From the NCBI RefSeq assembly GCF_026151205.1, contig NC_087072.1, positions 21,480,103 through 21,544,102 of the forward strand: a stretch of DNA of 64,000 nucleotides, given 5' to 3'. A program made the translations under genes and the position numbers. Source of the stretch: Bolinopsis microptera (lineage: Eukaryota > Ctenophora > Tentaculata > Lobata > Bolinopsidae). The notes below the pieces were generated by a model. The model saw only the letters and a program-made list of their open reading frames with translations, made no database searches and had not been told where the DNA came from. This document shows positions 46,647 to 56,802 of the stretch, piece after piece (the first letter of the stretch is position 1; the number at the start of each line of letters is the position of its first letter).

Positions 46647-47119
46647 TTTTTTTTATTGAAATCTTTCAATTATTATCATCAGAATTTATTACAATATCAA
46701 TGTTGTATAGAATTTCTAAAAATGGACTAGAGAAACCAAAAAATGCCTTGACAAGTGTACAGCGATGATAACAATCAGGGGACACCAATACACCCAAATA
46801 ACCAAACAAAAGGCCTCGAGAGACCTGATGAAAAGTCGAGCAATTACATTGGGCCCCAAGTGCAGAAGGAGAAAAATGGGCAAATAATATGAGCTGTGAA
46901 CTTAGGAGGCATTTCTAGGTTTTTAAGAATAATTGCCACAACCCAAAAATTCTCAATTACAATTGGCTGATTTGTAATATTTCCAATGGAATGAAGTTTT
47001 AACGATAAAATTTAAATAATTGAATATAAAAGACTAAATCAAAATTGTATCCGAATAAAGCAAAAATGCGTGATGAGTACCTCAAAAAAAAATTAAAACA
47101 AAAATAATAGAGAAATACA

Positions 47120-48720
47120 CTACCCGTAGTCTGGAGAAAAAGAATTGTCAGGATCTGAACTAGGGTCAATATCTACAGATGCAGTACAAACATGTTCCTT
47201 CCAGATGTGTTTAATAAGTTCTGTTTTAAACACACCTGGTCTGATAATCTCTCGAAGGGAAAGAGGAAGTCGGTTCCAAGTGAGATGAGCTCGATAAAAG
47301 TAAGATTTAGATATAGCTGAGCCAGGTGGAATTGAAGATATTACTGATAAGTGATCAAGATGTGAGCTTCTCAGTCGGCTTGACCCGGAGAAGAAAGTAA
47401 GGTACTGAGGCAGAGTGGTGCATGGGTGGTATTGATGCACTAGGGAATGAAAGAACTTGAGATCATGGTAATCAAACCTGTACTTTAGGGGCAGAATATT
47501 TAACTGTTTACAATGGGCATTATAGATTTCCTCTACACTATAGCTTACACCGTAATCATTACGAATCCATTTGAGGGCCCTTTTCTGCAATCCTTCAAGC
47601 CTATTGATAGTGCTACTGGACGCTGGTCGCCAAATGATGGGACAGTGTTCGAATATTGAGCGTACAAGAGTAAGATACAAGACTCTTCTCTTGTTCAGAT
47701 CATTAATAAAATGACAATTTCTCTTAAGCATGCCAAATTTTTGGTTAGCTTTACCATATAGAGCATCGGCCTGGCTATTAAAATTTAGATTAGACGTCAT
47801 GATTATGCCTAAATCTTTTTCAGAATCTGTATAATCAAGAAGAGTTTGGCCCATAGAGTAAGTGTAACGTGTAAATGGTAAAATGCCATCTAAGGGAGAC
47901 CACCTCTTAAGTATAGCTAAGACCTTACATTTATCAGGATGAAACTTCATCTTATTAGTTCTTGCCCATGTCATGAGATAATTAATATCGCTTTGAAGTA
48001 AATGGTGGTCTTCCTCTTGGGATATCTCTCTCCACATTTTAGTATCATCAGCGTATAAAAGGATATTAGTGCCCTGAGAAAGTCCAGAATATATATCATT
48101 TATGAAAAGAACAAAAAGTGTTGGTCCGATTATTGACCCTTGAGGAACACCTGACAACACCGGTAGGGTTGCAGAGATAGCCCCATTAACAACTACACAT
48201 TGCTGACGTCCGGAGAGGTAACTTTTCATAAATTGGAGAAGCATTCCATCGATGTTATAATAAAATTTTAGCTTGTATAGTATTAAGTCGTGGTTAACGG
48301 AATCGAATGCTTTGGCAAAATCGAAGTAAACAATATCAGATCTAATGTTCTTGTTAAGAGAGAGGGATAGGCTATCGCAGAATTCAACCATCTGAGTTGC
48401 ACAAGATTTGTGAGGCAGGAAACCATGTTGACGAGGATCAATTTTATCATAACATCTACTCAAAAGTTCATCTCGAATAATTCTTTCCATGACTTTCATA
48501 ACTAAGCTAGTCAAAGATATTGGCCTATAATTCTTAATGTCATTCTTGGAGCCTTTCTTGTGTACTGGAACAACAATTGCATATTTCCAATTTGAAGGTA
48601 GGAAGCCGGATACATAGCACTTTGTGAAAAGAATCTCCAGTGCTGGGGCTAACGTAAAGGCACATTTTTTAAGAACTTCACCATGGATTCTATCCCATAG
48701 CTTTTCTAGTATTCAAATTC
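47120..48720 (-). CDS. LINE reverse transcriptase domain (broken ORF2 C-terminal part)
   Basis: Same frame as the endonuclease ORF, after two compensating shifts near 48975 and 48690. From about 48690 it reads DRIHGEVLKKC, VVPVHKKGSKNDIKNYRPIS, DIVYFDFAKAFDSVNH, GVPQGSIIGPTLFVLFINDI and the catalytic LLYADDTKMW, then the C-terminal NRRVLYLTLVRSIFEH-like block (written KRRVLYLTLV), LEGLQKRALKWI and a terminal WNRLPLSLRE motif. These are CR1/L2-type LINE signatures. A Met at 48514 begins the longest continuous frame, but the real domain starts upstream. Confidence 0.88.
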
Positions 48721-48940
48721 TTGAGAATATCTACTATCCTAGACGAACTGAAAAGGGTAGATACATAATCAATATCATCCTGTGTGAGTGTGTTATCAAC
48801 ATGTACATCATAATCACTAGGCGATGAGAACTGTTGATGAAAAAAGGTATTAAATAGGTTTGCTTGGTCAGAATGATCACTTTTGTGTACATCTTCTAGG
48901 TGAATTTGTTCAGGTATGCGAGTATTCTTAGATGTTGCTT

Positions 48941-50236
48941 TTACATAGGACCAGAATTTCTTGTAATTAGATTCGAATCATCCTCGTCCTCAAAGCTAGA
49001 TGCCATCTTGTTGGAGGCAATTTTCTTAAAATCGCTTCTGCTTTTAGAGAACTTAAAGTACTTCTCAGCCTTGCAGGAAGGGTCCGTGGTTTCTTTATAA
49101 CTTTTGTGTAGCCTTTCTTTTTCTAGGCAGGCCTGATGAGACTCAGCGTCAAACCAAGGAGGTTGAGCCCTGCCTCCAATTTTAATCTTTGGAATATGTT
49201 CATTGGTTCTTTGCTCTAAAACTTCCTTAAACTTGTTCCATGATGTTTCCATATTACCAGTGAACTCTGCCTGCCAGTCAATATCTGCAAGGTCTGCATT
49301 AAGTGCATCCCAATTTGCTCTTTTAAAATTTAAAGATTCCCTCTTTTGCGATTTGATGCGCTTCACCTTTGATTTCAAAGTAAAGGAGACTGCAAAATGG
49401 TCAGACTTACATGGAATATTATGTTCTGAAATTTTTATATCGGAGATAAGATGGGGTTTATCGGTTAAGACTAGATCAAGAATGTTTCCTCCAGTATGTG
49501 TTGGACTGGTAATAAGTTGTTCTAAACCAAAGTTACTAAAAGTATCTAGAAAGAGCTGTTCAACCGGATTGCTGCTACAGTAATTCTGCCAATCAATACC
49601 AGGTAGATTAAGATCCCCTGCAATTACAATACCTCTAACACCTCTACGTTGCCTTGCCTTCCTAACATAATCTTGGAAGGCGTTATGATTGTTGGCCCCT
49701 AAAGTACCTACCCTATAGAAGCTGCAAAGAATTAGTTTACTACCGTCCCTAAATTTGAGTGTTATACCAAGAAGCTCTGCCGGGCACTTGTACTCTAACT
49801 TAGTAGATACAATATCAATGTCCCTACGTATAGCAACTAAAACGCCACCCCCATGCTTCCTAAATCTTCTTGGATTCTGTGGATCTGGTGGATGGGTTTG
49901 TAAGGAACGATCAAGTCTAAAAACTTTGTACGATTCAGGTATGACTTCAGAGTCAATGATAGACTTTTTAAGCCAAGATTCATTGATCAGGAGGATGTCC
50001 GGTTCATGGCAGTGAATATAGTGATGGAGTTCAAATATTTTAGTGTTGTCAAAAGAAGGATTGTCGGACTGTAGCTGTGAGAAGGGAATCAGGCCATGCG
50101 TATTAAAAGAAACAACCTTGAGGTATGTAGTAGGCCCAGGGTTAAGTAAGCTTGGGTTGACAATAATTAAAAGGACAGCGTTCAAGGTATGTATCCAAAG
50201 CATGCAGCTAACAGTAATAATATTGAGGTAGTGCAT
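48941..50236 (-). CDS. LINE endonuclease domain (broken ORF2 N-terminal part)
   Basis: APE-type endonuclease that nicks target DNA for target-primed reverse transcription. A hydrophobic leader with NPGP at residues 32-35 precedes KVVSFNTHGL, DILLINESWL, GVLVAIRRDI, LILCSFYRVG, VIAGDLNLPGIDW, NILDLVLTD and KSDHFAVSF. The frame shifts at about 48975, where the reading continues in another frame as ESNYKKFWSYVKATSK. The element is thus a damaged copy, although the motifs themselves are intact. Confidence 0.85.
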   Translation of the reverse strand: MHYLNIITVSCMLWIHTLNAVLLIIVNPSLLNPGPTTYLKVVSFNTHGLIPFSQLQSDNPSFDNTKIFELHHYIHCHEPDILLINESWLKKSIIDSEVIPESYKVFRLDRSLQTHPPDPQNPRRFRKHGGGVLVAIRRDIDIVSTKLEYKCPAELLGITLKFRDGSKLILCSFYRVGTLGANNHNAFQDYVRKARQRRGVRGIVIAGDLNLPGIDWQNYCSSNPVEQLFLDTFSNFGLEQLITSPTHTGGNILDLVLTDKPHLISDIKISEHNIPCKSDHFAVSFTLKSKVKRIKSQKRESLNFKRANWDALNADLADIDWQAEFTGNMETSWNKFKEVLEQRTNEHIPKIKIGGRAQPPWFDAESHQACLEKERLHKSYKETTDPSCKAEKYFKFSKSRSDFKKIASNKMASSFEDEDDSNLITRNSGPM

Positions 50237-50309
50237 GATTAGCTGAATGTATCCGTAACTGTCTGGCTTGTTTTCAAGACCAGTGAAGTTCAGCTTGCCA
50301 AGTAAGCCA

Positions 50310-50525
50310 GGAGAAGCCCCTAATATTTTATAAAGCCACCAGTCTTTTTTGAAGAGACTTTATATCGAGGGAAACAAGTGTTATGCTGGGCTTGTTTTAT
50401 AAGTCACTGGTAAAGCTTCATATAGAGTATTGTTCGCAGGCATGGGCTCCGATGGCAAGGCATGGTAACTGGTCGCTGATCCTTGAATTGGAAGGTGTTC
50501 AGAGATCATTCACCCATATGTTTTA
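50310..50525 (+). pseudogene. CR1-like LINE RT fragment, piece 2 of 3 (outer element)
   Basis: Reads FISRETSVMLGL, then YKSLVKLHIEYCSQAWAPMA and HGNWSLILELEGVQRSFTHM. This joins directly to piece 1 (ending LTRN at 46640) and to piece 3 beginning at about 60063. It is flanked by two later LINE insertions. Confidence 0.75.
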
Positions 50526-50870
50526 ATACTTTTAACACTACTATATAACAAATAATTTGAGGACCCCTAGTGGGAATTAACACCTCAATCAAATGTAGCA
50601 ACCATTACAGGTTGTATGTCGATGTAAATGGTTGTTGCATGATAGTTTATTTAAAGACATCCTAAAGACTATCAGACATCGTTTTAAGAGCTGTTAACTC
50701 CCATCTATTACCTATCACCCATCTATCACCTAAAGAATATCAGACACCACTCATTCCCATCTTCTGAATTGCTGCAAAGGTACTGTAATCAACAACTAAA
50801 TAACTATAAACAGTAGCATCGGTTTTAGACTCTATCCTGAATTCTTTGCATTATTGTGTTTATTTGAACT

Positions 50871-52487
50871 ATGTCCGGTATCCCAATCAGAAATTACAGC
50901 CTTCGTGACAGACCTAACAGTGCAAAAGCAAAATGTTCTACCTGTGTATCACTAAGTCTTGAAAACGACAATTTGAGGAGACAAATTGCTCGTCTAACCA
51001 AACTTACCCAAGGCTCAGGCCATGACAAAATTGCGGTTCCATTCTCTTGCGGGGACAATGTTCTTATCTCTGAACATGAATCAGAAACTCAAAACTGTGA
51101 AGTTAGCAGTGTGACTGAACTTAATAGCAACCCATCTCTTGTGAATTCTTCTGATGTTAACAAACAATCTTCAACCAGTTGCAGTGTTAACGTTGTGGGT
51201 AAGTCCATCAATCCATATCATGATTTGAGTCGAGGTGTATTCAGGTTTGTTGATACTCTCAAGTTGGATATGGAAACACAATACACACAAACGTTTAACA
51301 ATAGGGCTGTAGCATACTATGGGGATTTCCCATATGCCTACAATGGAGGCTTCCATAACACAAGGCCGTTAAATGACAATCCCTTATTAAAGTCTATTTT
51401 AGAACGTTTACGCTCACAGTTCCCAAGTCTGAAATTTAACAGCGCCATGATCACTAAGTATGAAAATGGCAAGCAAGGAATACCATTCCATTCAGATGAT
51501 GAGAGGTCCATATCACCAGGCTCCATGATTTCCACCATATCGTTAGGAGCAACAAGAGTCCTCAGTTTTAGGTCTAAAAGCAAAGTCCATGTTGCCAATC
51601 TTACTCTCTCCCATGGCGACATAATGATTATGACCAGAAAATCTCAGGACAGCTTTGAACACAGCCTTATTCAGGACCATACTGATGACATGAGAATTAG
51701 CATTACTCTGCGCCAGATTGATGGCAGTGCAACCTTGTCTGCTCCACTCGATACCTCAAGTAAGCCTTTCGTTACTGTAAGAGAAACTGAACCCTCAATC
51801 AAAGGGAAATCATCACCCAACAAAATCATTCATAAGAGCACCGTACCCCCTGCTTCAGTCAAAAGCAAATCCCTTGCTGTGTATGTTAGCTCAAGCATGT
51901 TCTCCAAGTTAGATGCTACAAAACTATCCTCTGCTCATCAAGAAGCACATGTATTTCACTATCCTGGTGGCATTGCAAACGGTATCAATGAACGCTTCCA
52001 CTCAGATGAAAGAAAGAGGTCAATTGATGCAAATAATGTGAAGACCATCGTACTCATGTGTGGAACTAATGATGTGGACTTAATCCTAGAGAGTCCTCGA
52101 CACATGAGGAATAGATTATTGTCACCCGATGAGTTCACAGGAAAAGCAAAGGCCCTTGATAACACCAATCGCTCTATTGATAATCTGATCCAGTCACTTC
52201 ACTCGTGGGCTCCAGCTGCAAAAATTAAGATCATAAACATTTTACCAAGAGAAAGTTTTGCTAGAAATAAAGTGATAAATGACATCAATATCTTTTTATC
52301 TAAGATTCCTTCCAAATACTCGTTTGTTAGCTTTATACCCACAGAGATGAATCGATTTTTGTTTAGTGATAGATCTGGATTTAGGAAATCATCTTGTTTT
52401 AGTAGATTTGGGGAAGACAATGTGCATCTAAACAGCGATGGTATCTTTAAACTAGCAAAGCACATCAAGTACCATGCTCACCATTGA
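50871..52487 (+). CDS. LINE ORF1: coiled coil, AlkB-like 2OG-Fe(II) dioxygenase and SGNH esterase
   Basis: Intact 538-residue protein. Residues 22-46 hold a CSTC motif and a short leucine-rich coiled coil (ENDNLRRQIARLTKL). Residues about 115-285 match the AlkB-type double-stranded beta-helix: iron ligands His207 and Asp209 (FHSDDE), a distal His264 (SFEHSL), then Arg275 and Arg281 in DMRISITLR for 2-oxoglutarate. Residues about 333-535 match an SGNH/GDSL hydrolase: Ser block (VSSSMF, 339-344), Gly block (PGGIANG), the Asn block GTND (398-401) and a DNVH block (516-519) with Asp and His. Esterase domains are known in ORF1 of some CR1-type LINEs. AlkB domains demethylate or repair alkylated nucleic acids and occur in some plant RNA virus replicases. 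The pairing in a LINE ORF1 is the notable point. RNA repair is inference. Confidence 0.88.
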   Translation: MSGIPIRNYSLRDRPNSAKAKCSTCVSLSLENDNLRRQIARLTKLTQGSGHDKIAVPFSCGDNVLISEHESETQNCEVSSVTELNSNPSLVNSSDVNKQSSTSCSVNVVGKSINPYHDLSRGVFRFVDTLKLDMETQYTQTFNNRAVAYYGDFPYAYNGGFHNTRPLNDNPLLKSILERLRSQFPSLKFNSAMITKYENGKQGIPFHSDDERSISPGSMISTISLGATRVLSFRSKSKVHVANLTLSHGDIMIMTRKSQDSFEHSLIQDHTDDMRISITLRQIDGSATLSAPLDTSSKPFVTVRETEPSIKGKSSPNKIIHKSTVPPASVKSKSLAVYVSSSMFSKLDATKLSSAHQEAHVFHYPGGIANGINERFHSDERKRSIDANNVKTIVLMCGTNDVDLILESPRHMRNRLLSPDEFTGKAKALDNTNRSIDNLIQSLHSWAPAAKIKIINILPRESFARNKVINDINIFLSKIPSKYSFVSFIPTEMNRFLFSDRSGFRKSSCFSRFGEDNVHLNSDGIFKLAKHIKYHAHH

Positions 52488-52622
52488 AATCGACATGACA
52501 TTTCCACCTGAATATTTATTTTGATTTCAAGTTTAAAACTTTTCTATTGAAAATATTTACAGGCAGATAATTTTCACCTGATTTTAGTTTAATCAGACAC
52601 AACGACTAACACGTTTTGTGAA

Positions 52623-53260
52623 ATGACAAATATTCACAACTCAGCTGACAAATTTCATAACCTTTGCATTGGTCACTGTAACATTCAAGGTGGTCTCCTA
52701 AATTTAGCTAAAAGTAATGAACTTACTCAACTCATTCGAGATCATAAGCTAGACATACTGTCCCTAAATGAGATGAATCTTAATGATACTATTGACACAG
52801 ACACCATAAATATTCCTTCCTCCTTCAACATTATGCGATGCGACAGGCCAAACAGTTCTAGGGGTGGTTGTGGCTTAATGATAAACAAAAAACTAGCTTA
52901 CACAGAATTAGTTATGGATAGTAAGCTTGATAACATTGAAGCATTATGGGTGAAGCTTAAGAATAGCAAGATCAATGTTTGCTGCTTCTATCGCTCTGGA
53001 AATTATTGCAGTGTTGATAACTTTATTGAGTACATTCATTTTTGCATGAAAAAATTGAACGGGAAAAAGGTTATCTGGATTGGGGATATAAACATTGACC
53101 AGAATAATATCTCATCCACCCAGTACAAAAAATTAGATATGACCTTGAGATGTTACAATCTAGTTCAAACCATTCAAGGGATAACTAGAGTTGCTAAACG
53201 TGGAGACAATTTTACCCAGACTACTATTGATGTAATATTCACTAACTGTTATGCAGATTT
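52623..53260 (+). CDS. LINE ORF2, endonuclease part, interrupted in frame
   Basis: APE-type endonuclease of the AlkB-bearing LINE. It shows IGHCNIQGGLLN, LDILSLNEMNL, RGGCGLMINKKL, VCCFYRSGN, VIWIGDINID and DVIFTNCYADF. The sequence breaks after GATTT at 53260, where the Penelope-like element is inserted. Coding resumes at 56826 in exactly the same frame (next residues VQSSVLDERIGDHQAI, which carries the final Asp-His pair). The displayed frame runs on spuriously to 53333 inside the inserted element. Confidence 0.88.
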
Positions 53261-53482
53261 CAAGAGTATTATACCCAACATTGACCGGCGAACTGATAGC
53301 TACTTCAGAAGCAATGAAACTACAATCTTCTAGATAAAATGAGTCATAGTACTTTCAGCCGGAGCCATCATAAGTGACATAAATCTAAAAGATAGTATGG
53401 TTAGTTTCTAAATATAAACTCAAACTCTGAAAAGGAAACTGCCGTGAAATATGAAACATCAATAAAAGGACCAATTATTTAA
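53261..53482. repeat. Terminal direct repeat of the Penelope-like element, left copy
   Basis: CAAGAGTATTATACCCAACA ... CCAATTATTTAA, identical base for base to 56581-56802. Confidence 0.95.
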
Positions 53483-53521
53483 AAAAATAATTTATGGAAA
53501 GCCCCTCAGGCAAAATAAAAA

Positions 53522-54184
53522 TCAATTATGCAATAAAGGAATCTTAAAAGGGTTTGTACTATTCATTCCTGAGGGGCGGAGGGAATTTAAGGCATGTATA
53601 TATCGGTGCTCCTTAACATCTAAACTACTAGGACTAGAATTTTCTAGGATACACACTGAAACACTATTGTTAAAATTTTCCTTCTGAGTCAGTCCATGCT
53701 CTATATGGAGGTGGAGTCCTACGCAGTTTGAGTCATCATCCGTGTCAACCTTTTGCCCACTGATGATCTTGTAGAATGCTCTTCTGTGTTCGCCAAACCT
53801 TACCCGTAGCATTCTGGTGGATTTGCCTACGTATGGTTTCTCACACAGTTTACATCTGATCAAATATATGATGTTGTAAGTGATGCATGTACCTGGTGCT
53901 GGTTTTACCCGTTTCCCATTGATGCTGATTTGTGTAGCACTATCAATAGACTCACACGTTGCACAGTTCTTCTTTCTACACGGCCTTGTTTGACCATGCT
54001 TATTCCCCAGAGCTATTTCTTTCACCTTAACCAACCGGCTTTTGAGGTTGCTTCCTGTTTTCTTGACAAATTGGAAGAACTTTTTGCCATTCTTCTTTTC
54101 TTCAAGGGTGTTACTCTGTTGTTTTGAGTCACTCAGGTTACAAAAACTTCTGGTCTTCTTTAAGTTCTCCTCATACTTTTTCAC
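53522..54184 (-). CDS. Penelope-like GIY-YIG endonuclease domain
   Basis: C-terminal part of the element's protein. A Cys motif (TRPCRKKNCATCESI) precedes the GIY-YIG core (ITYNIIYLIRCKLC ... PYVGKSTRMLRVRFGEHR), then conserved His/Glu positions (HLHIEHG, VKEHRYIHALNSLRP). It is in the same frame as the RT ORF and separated from it by one TAA (54290-54292); sequence between the stop and Met at 54184 is open (RRPPKDNTLKPEILPIRVV). It was therefore a single RT-GIY-YIG protein of about 876 residues, now cut by one stop or expressed by readthrough. Confidence 0.88.
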   Translation of the reverse strand: MKKYEENLKKTRSFCNLSDSKQQSNTLEEKKNGKKFFQFVKKTGSNLKSRLVKVKEIALGNKHGQTRPCRKKNCATCESIDSATQISINGKRVKPAPGTCITYNIIYLIRCKLCEKPYVGKSTRMLRVRFGEHRRAFYKIISGQKVDTDDDSNCVGLHLHIEHGLTQKENFNNSVSVCILENSSPSSLDVKEHRYIHALNSLRPSGMNSTNPFKIPLLHN

Positions 54185-54289
54185 TGTGGTGACAATGTCA
54201 GAGTCACTTCCGTAGGTTGAGACAACCCTTATTGGTAGGATCTCTGGCTTCAGTGTGTTGTCCTTGGGAGGTCTTCGTTCAAGGTTTCT

Positions 54290-56152
54290 TTATGAGTTGA
54301 GAACTTTTTTGCTAATGTTGTTCACCATTTTTGAGGGATAAGCAGCTGCCTTGAACGCTTGGCTTAATTCACTCAATCTGGTTTCCAGTCGTTCTTGTGA
54401 GTTGATTATTCTCCTGAGTCTGATACACTGGCTGTAAACTATTCCACTATAAATATGGTTTGGATGTGCACTGCTAAAATGTAGATAGCTCCTTGAATCT
54501 GTTTCCTTGATATGGAGGTCAGTTTGTAAGTTTCCCTCAGGGTCGAAACAAAACTCGATATCTAGAAAAGCCACAGGCGTGCCAACTTCCTTCCATTGGG
54601 ATTCGTCAATGAGTAGCCCATATTCTTTCAAGGATTTGTTTACATCGGAAATCCACTGGTCAAATTTCCTTTCAGTGCTGTAGAAGAAACCTGCACCATC
54701 GTCAATGTACCGTCTTACAGTCCTGACTCTCTTCATCATGTCAGTGTTACTGTAAACGCATTTGTTCATTACATAAAATACAGTTATGTTGGCCAACTGC
54801 ACACACAGACTTCCACCTGTAGGCACTCCGTTCTTTTGGACGTACCACTTGTCTTCGAAGCATCCAATAGAGGATCTTAGACTGATATCAACGAGGTCGA
54901 CCAGCCAATCACAGAGTGCTGGTGTCCAGTCTGGTCTGGTGGTATTCATTGCATGATGAACGGCTTCCTTGACAAGTTCAGGGTTTAATGAGTCGTAGAG
55001 AGCTTTGAAGTCGAAAGTGAAAGCTCGGAGGGCTCGTTTGTCTGTTTCAACTTCATTGCATACTTCAAGCCATCTCAGTGCCTCCGTTGAGTCAGTCAGT
55101 AAGTCTTCGCAATAGTCCTTTTCAAGATTTTTGAAGTACTCACTGGCCAAGAAGACATCACTCCTTTTTGCTATTCCTTCCTGTAGTGCAGTGACTAGTC
55201 TCACAGGGGGCTCTATGCCTGGCACAAGGTCTTTTCTCTTCAATTTGTGGATCTTCAAACTCGGGTAAAAGTAGGCTTTTCCTGGCTTGAAATATGAAGA
55301 TGTGCTCTTTGCATTGGTCTTATCTTTCCCCTCTTTTGTGCTATCATTATCAGAAACACCCATGACACTTTTTGCAGTCATCGGATGGATAAAACCTTTC
55401 TCTTTACCTTCAACCCATTTGAGGAATAACTCATGGTGTAATGTTTGGGTGAGATCTTCCTTCAGTTCAGTATAGATATTCGGGTTTTGGAGCTTCTCAA
55501 GTGTCTTCTTCCTTAGTGTCTCTGGGTTGATAATGATCACTGCACCTCCTTTGTCAGCTTGAACAACGGATAGTTTTCCCTCATTGTTCATGCACTCAAG
55601 CCATTTTAGGCCCTCAGTCTCTTCCTTTGACAAGTTCTTCTTTGTGTCGCCTCTTGTAGTTTTCTGAATGGTCAATCTCTGGTCAAGGTCCGCCTCCATA
55701 CTCTTCACAATATCATTAACACTACTGTCATCTGATGACTGTGATGAATAGTATGATTTTTGATAGAGTTTTGGTGGTATTTGGGGCAGGTTCGGGGTTT
55801 CAAACTGGTCATTGCTGTTAAGTGACTGATTTGAAGACTGAAGGATCCTGTTCGTTGTTAAACGCATGTCCAATCTTGTTCCTTCAACATCAAGAGAGGG
55901 TGTAGGTACAAAGCCCAACCCTTTTCCAAGTACACACACAGCCCCGGGTGGGACAGGTTCATTCACAAGGATGACAACACTTCCGTCCTTTATGAGTCTT
56001 TTGGCTTCTTTCTCAGTTCGTCTTCTGTTTATCTGCTGTCGGTTCTTAAAATTCACACGCTTCTTATTTCCCTCAATGAGTTGAAGAGTTTTTAATGTTT
56101 TTCTTGGCCACCTCTTCCACTCAGTTTCCTCTTGTTGTTTGTAGAAATCCAA
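54290..56152 (-). CDS. Penelope-like reverse transcriptase
   Basis: 620-residue frame. The N-terminal part contains VQADKGGAVIIINPE, then AYFYPSLKIHKL, PVRLVTALQEGIAKRSDVF, FTFDFKALYDSLNPELV, NGVPTGGSLCVQLANITVFY and the catalytic RRYIDDGAGFF, then VAFLDIEFCFD and SYLHFSSAHPNH. These are Penelope-clade RT blocks, a group related to telomerase. It overlaps the preceding ORF (56567-56121) in another frame; the join near 56130-56160 (NKLGFLQTTRGN versus MDFYKQQEETEW) looks like a frameshift. Confidence 0.9.
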   Translation of the reverse strand: MDFYKQQEETEWKRWPRKTLKTLQLIEGNKKRVNFKNRQQINRRRTEKEAKRLIKDGSVVILVNEPVPPGAVCVLGKGLGFVPTPSLDVEGTRLDMRLTTNRILQSSNQSLNSNDQFETPNLPQIPPKLYQKSYYSSQSSDDSSVNDIVKSMEADLDQRLTIQKTTRGDTKKNLSKEETEGLKWLECMNNEGKLSVVQADKGGAVIIINPETLRKKTLEKLQNPNIYTELKEDLTQTLHHELFLKWVEGKEKGFIHPMTAKSVMGVSDNDSTKEGKDKTNAKSTSSYFKPGKAYFYPSLKIHKLKRKDLVPGIEPPVRLVTALQEGIAKRSDVFLASEYFKNLEKDYCEDLLTDSTEALRWLEVCNEVETDKRALRAFTFDFKALYDSLNPELVKEAVHHAMNTTRPDWTPALCDWLVDLVDISLRSSIGCFEDKWYVQKNGVPTGGSLCVQLANITVFYVMNKCVYSNTDMMKRVRTVRRYIDDGAGFFYSTERKFDQWISDVNKSLKEYGLLIDESQWKEVGTPVAFLDIEFCFDPEGNLQTDLHIKETDSRSYLHFSSAHPNHIYSGIVYSQCIRLRRIINSQERLETRLSELSQAFKAAAYPSKMVNNISKKVLNS

Positions 56153-56567
56153 GTTTGTTTTGGTGTTTCTCCTTGGTTCTCTTAACCTCAGAGGGGACTA
56201 ACGGGATTTTTTCGTGTGCACCAGCCTTAAAAACAGAGGTCATGTGTTTGATTTCATTCAGTTTGTTTTTGATGGCCTCTCCTAACATCAGTGTCTCTAG
56301 TACAGAAAAATGTTTAAGTTTAGATGCATCAGGGATAGTAGGGGCTCCTTTAACCCGAAGGGATGGTGGTGGGCGTTTCAATTTCACGCAGTTTCTCAAG
56401 AATTTCAGTTTCATTTTCAGCAACTGAAGTTTCTGGAAGACTGTTTTTTCTCCTGTTTGAGAGTTCTCTAAGAGGTGGCTTTCATCATTTTGATTCACAA
56501 TGGGTTGGGTCTTCCCATTGTCTAGAGAAAAATCGGGCTCCAGAACCATAAGCGCCAGGTTGTCCAA
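56121..56567 (-). CDS. Penelope-like element N-terminal ORF
   Basis: 148 residues upstream of and overlapping the RT frame. Charged, with a Leu/Lys-rich region (FQKLQLLKMKLKFLRNC) and RVKGAPTIPDASKL. No domain is recognised. The overlap with a different RT frame means either a mutation splitting one ORF or a translational frameshift. Confidence 0.55.
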   Translation of the reverse strand: MDNLALMVLEPDFSLDNGKTQPIVNQNDESHLLENSQTGEKTVFQKLQLLKMKLKFLRNCVKLKRPPPSLRVKGAPTIPDASKLKHFSVLETLMLGEAIKNKLNEIKHMTSVFKAGAHEKIPLVPSEVKRTKEKHQNKLGFLQTTRGN

Positions 56568-56580
56568 AACGGTTAAATCA

Positions 56581-56802
56581 CAAGAGTATTATACCCAACA
56601 TTGACCGGCGAACTGATAGCTACTTCAGAAGCAATGAAACTACAATCTTCTAGATAAAATGAGTCATAGTACTTTCAGCCGGAGCCATCATAAGTGACAT
56701 AAATCTAAAAGATAGTATGGTTAGTTTCTAAATATAAACTCAAACTCTGAAAAGGAAACTGCCGTGAAATATGAAACATCAATAAAAGGACCAATTATTT
56801 AA
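56581..56802. repeat. Terminal direct repeat of the Penelope-like element, right copy
   Basis: Identical to 53261-53482. It is followed by CAAAAAAAA and the downstream TSD copy. Confidence 0.95.

Larger units (their letters stand above)
46647..50310 (-). mobile_element. CR1/L2-like LINE, minus strand, inserted in the outer LINE
   Basis: About 3.6 kb, 5' end at right near 50310 and 3' end at left in a T-run (46647-46655, an A-rich tail on its own strand). It carries endonuclease and RT coding regions separated by damaged sequence. A 3' UTR of about 470 bp (46650-47119) follows the RT stop. The boundaries are inferred from where the outer LINE protein breaks off and resumes (LTRN | FISRE). Confidence 0.75.
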
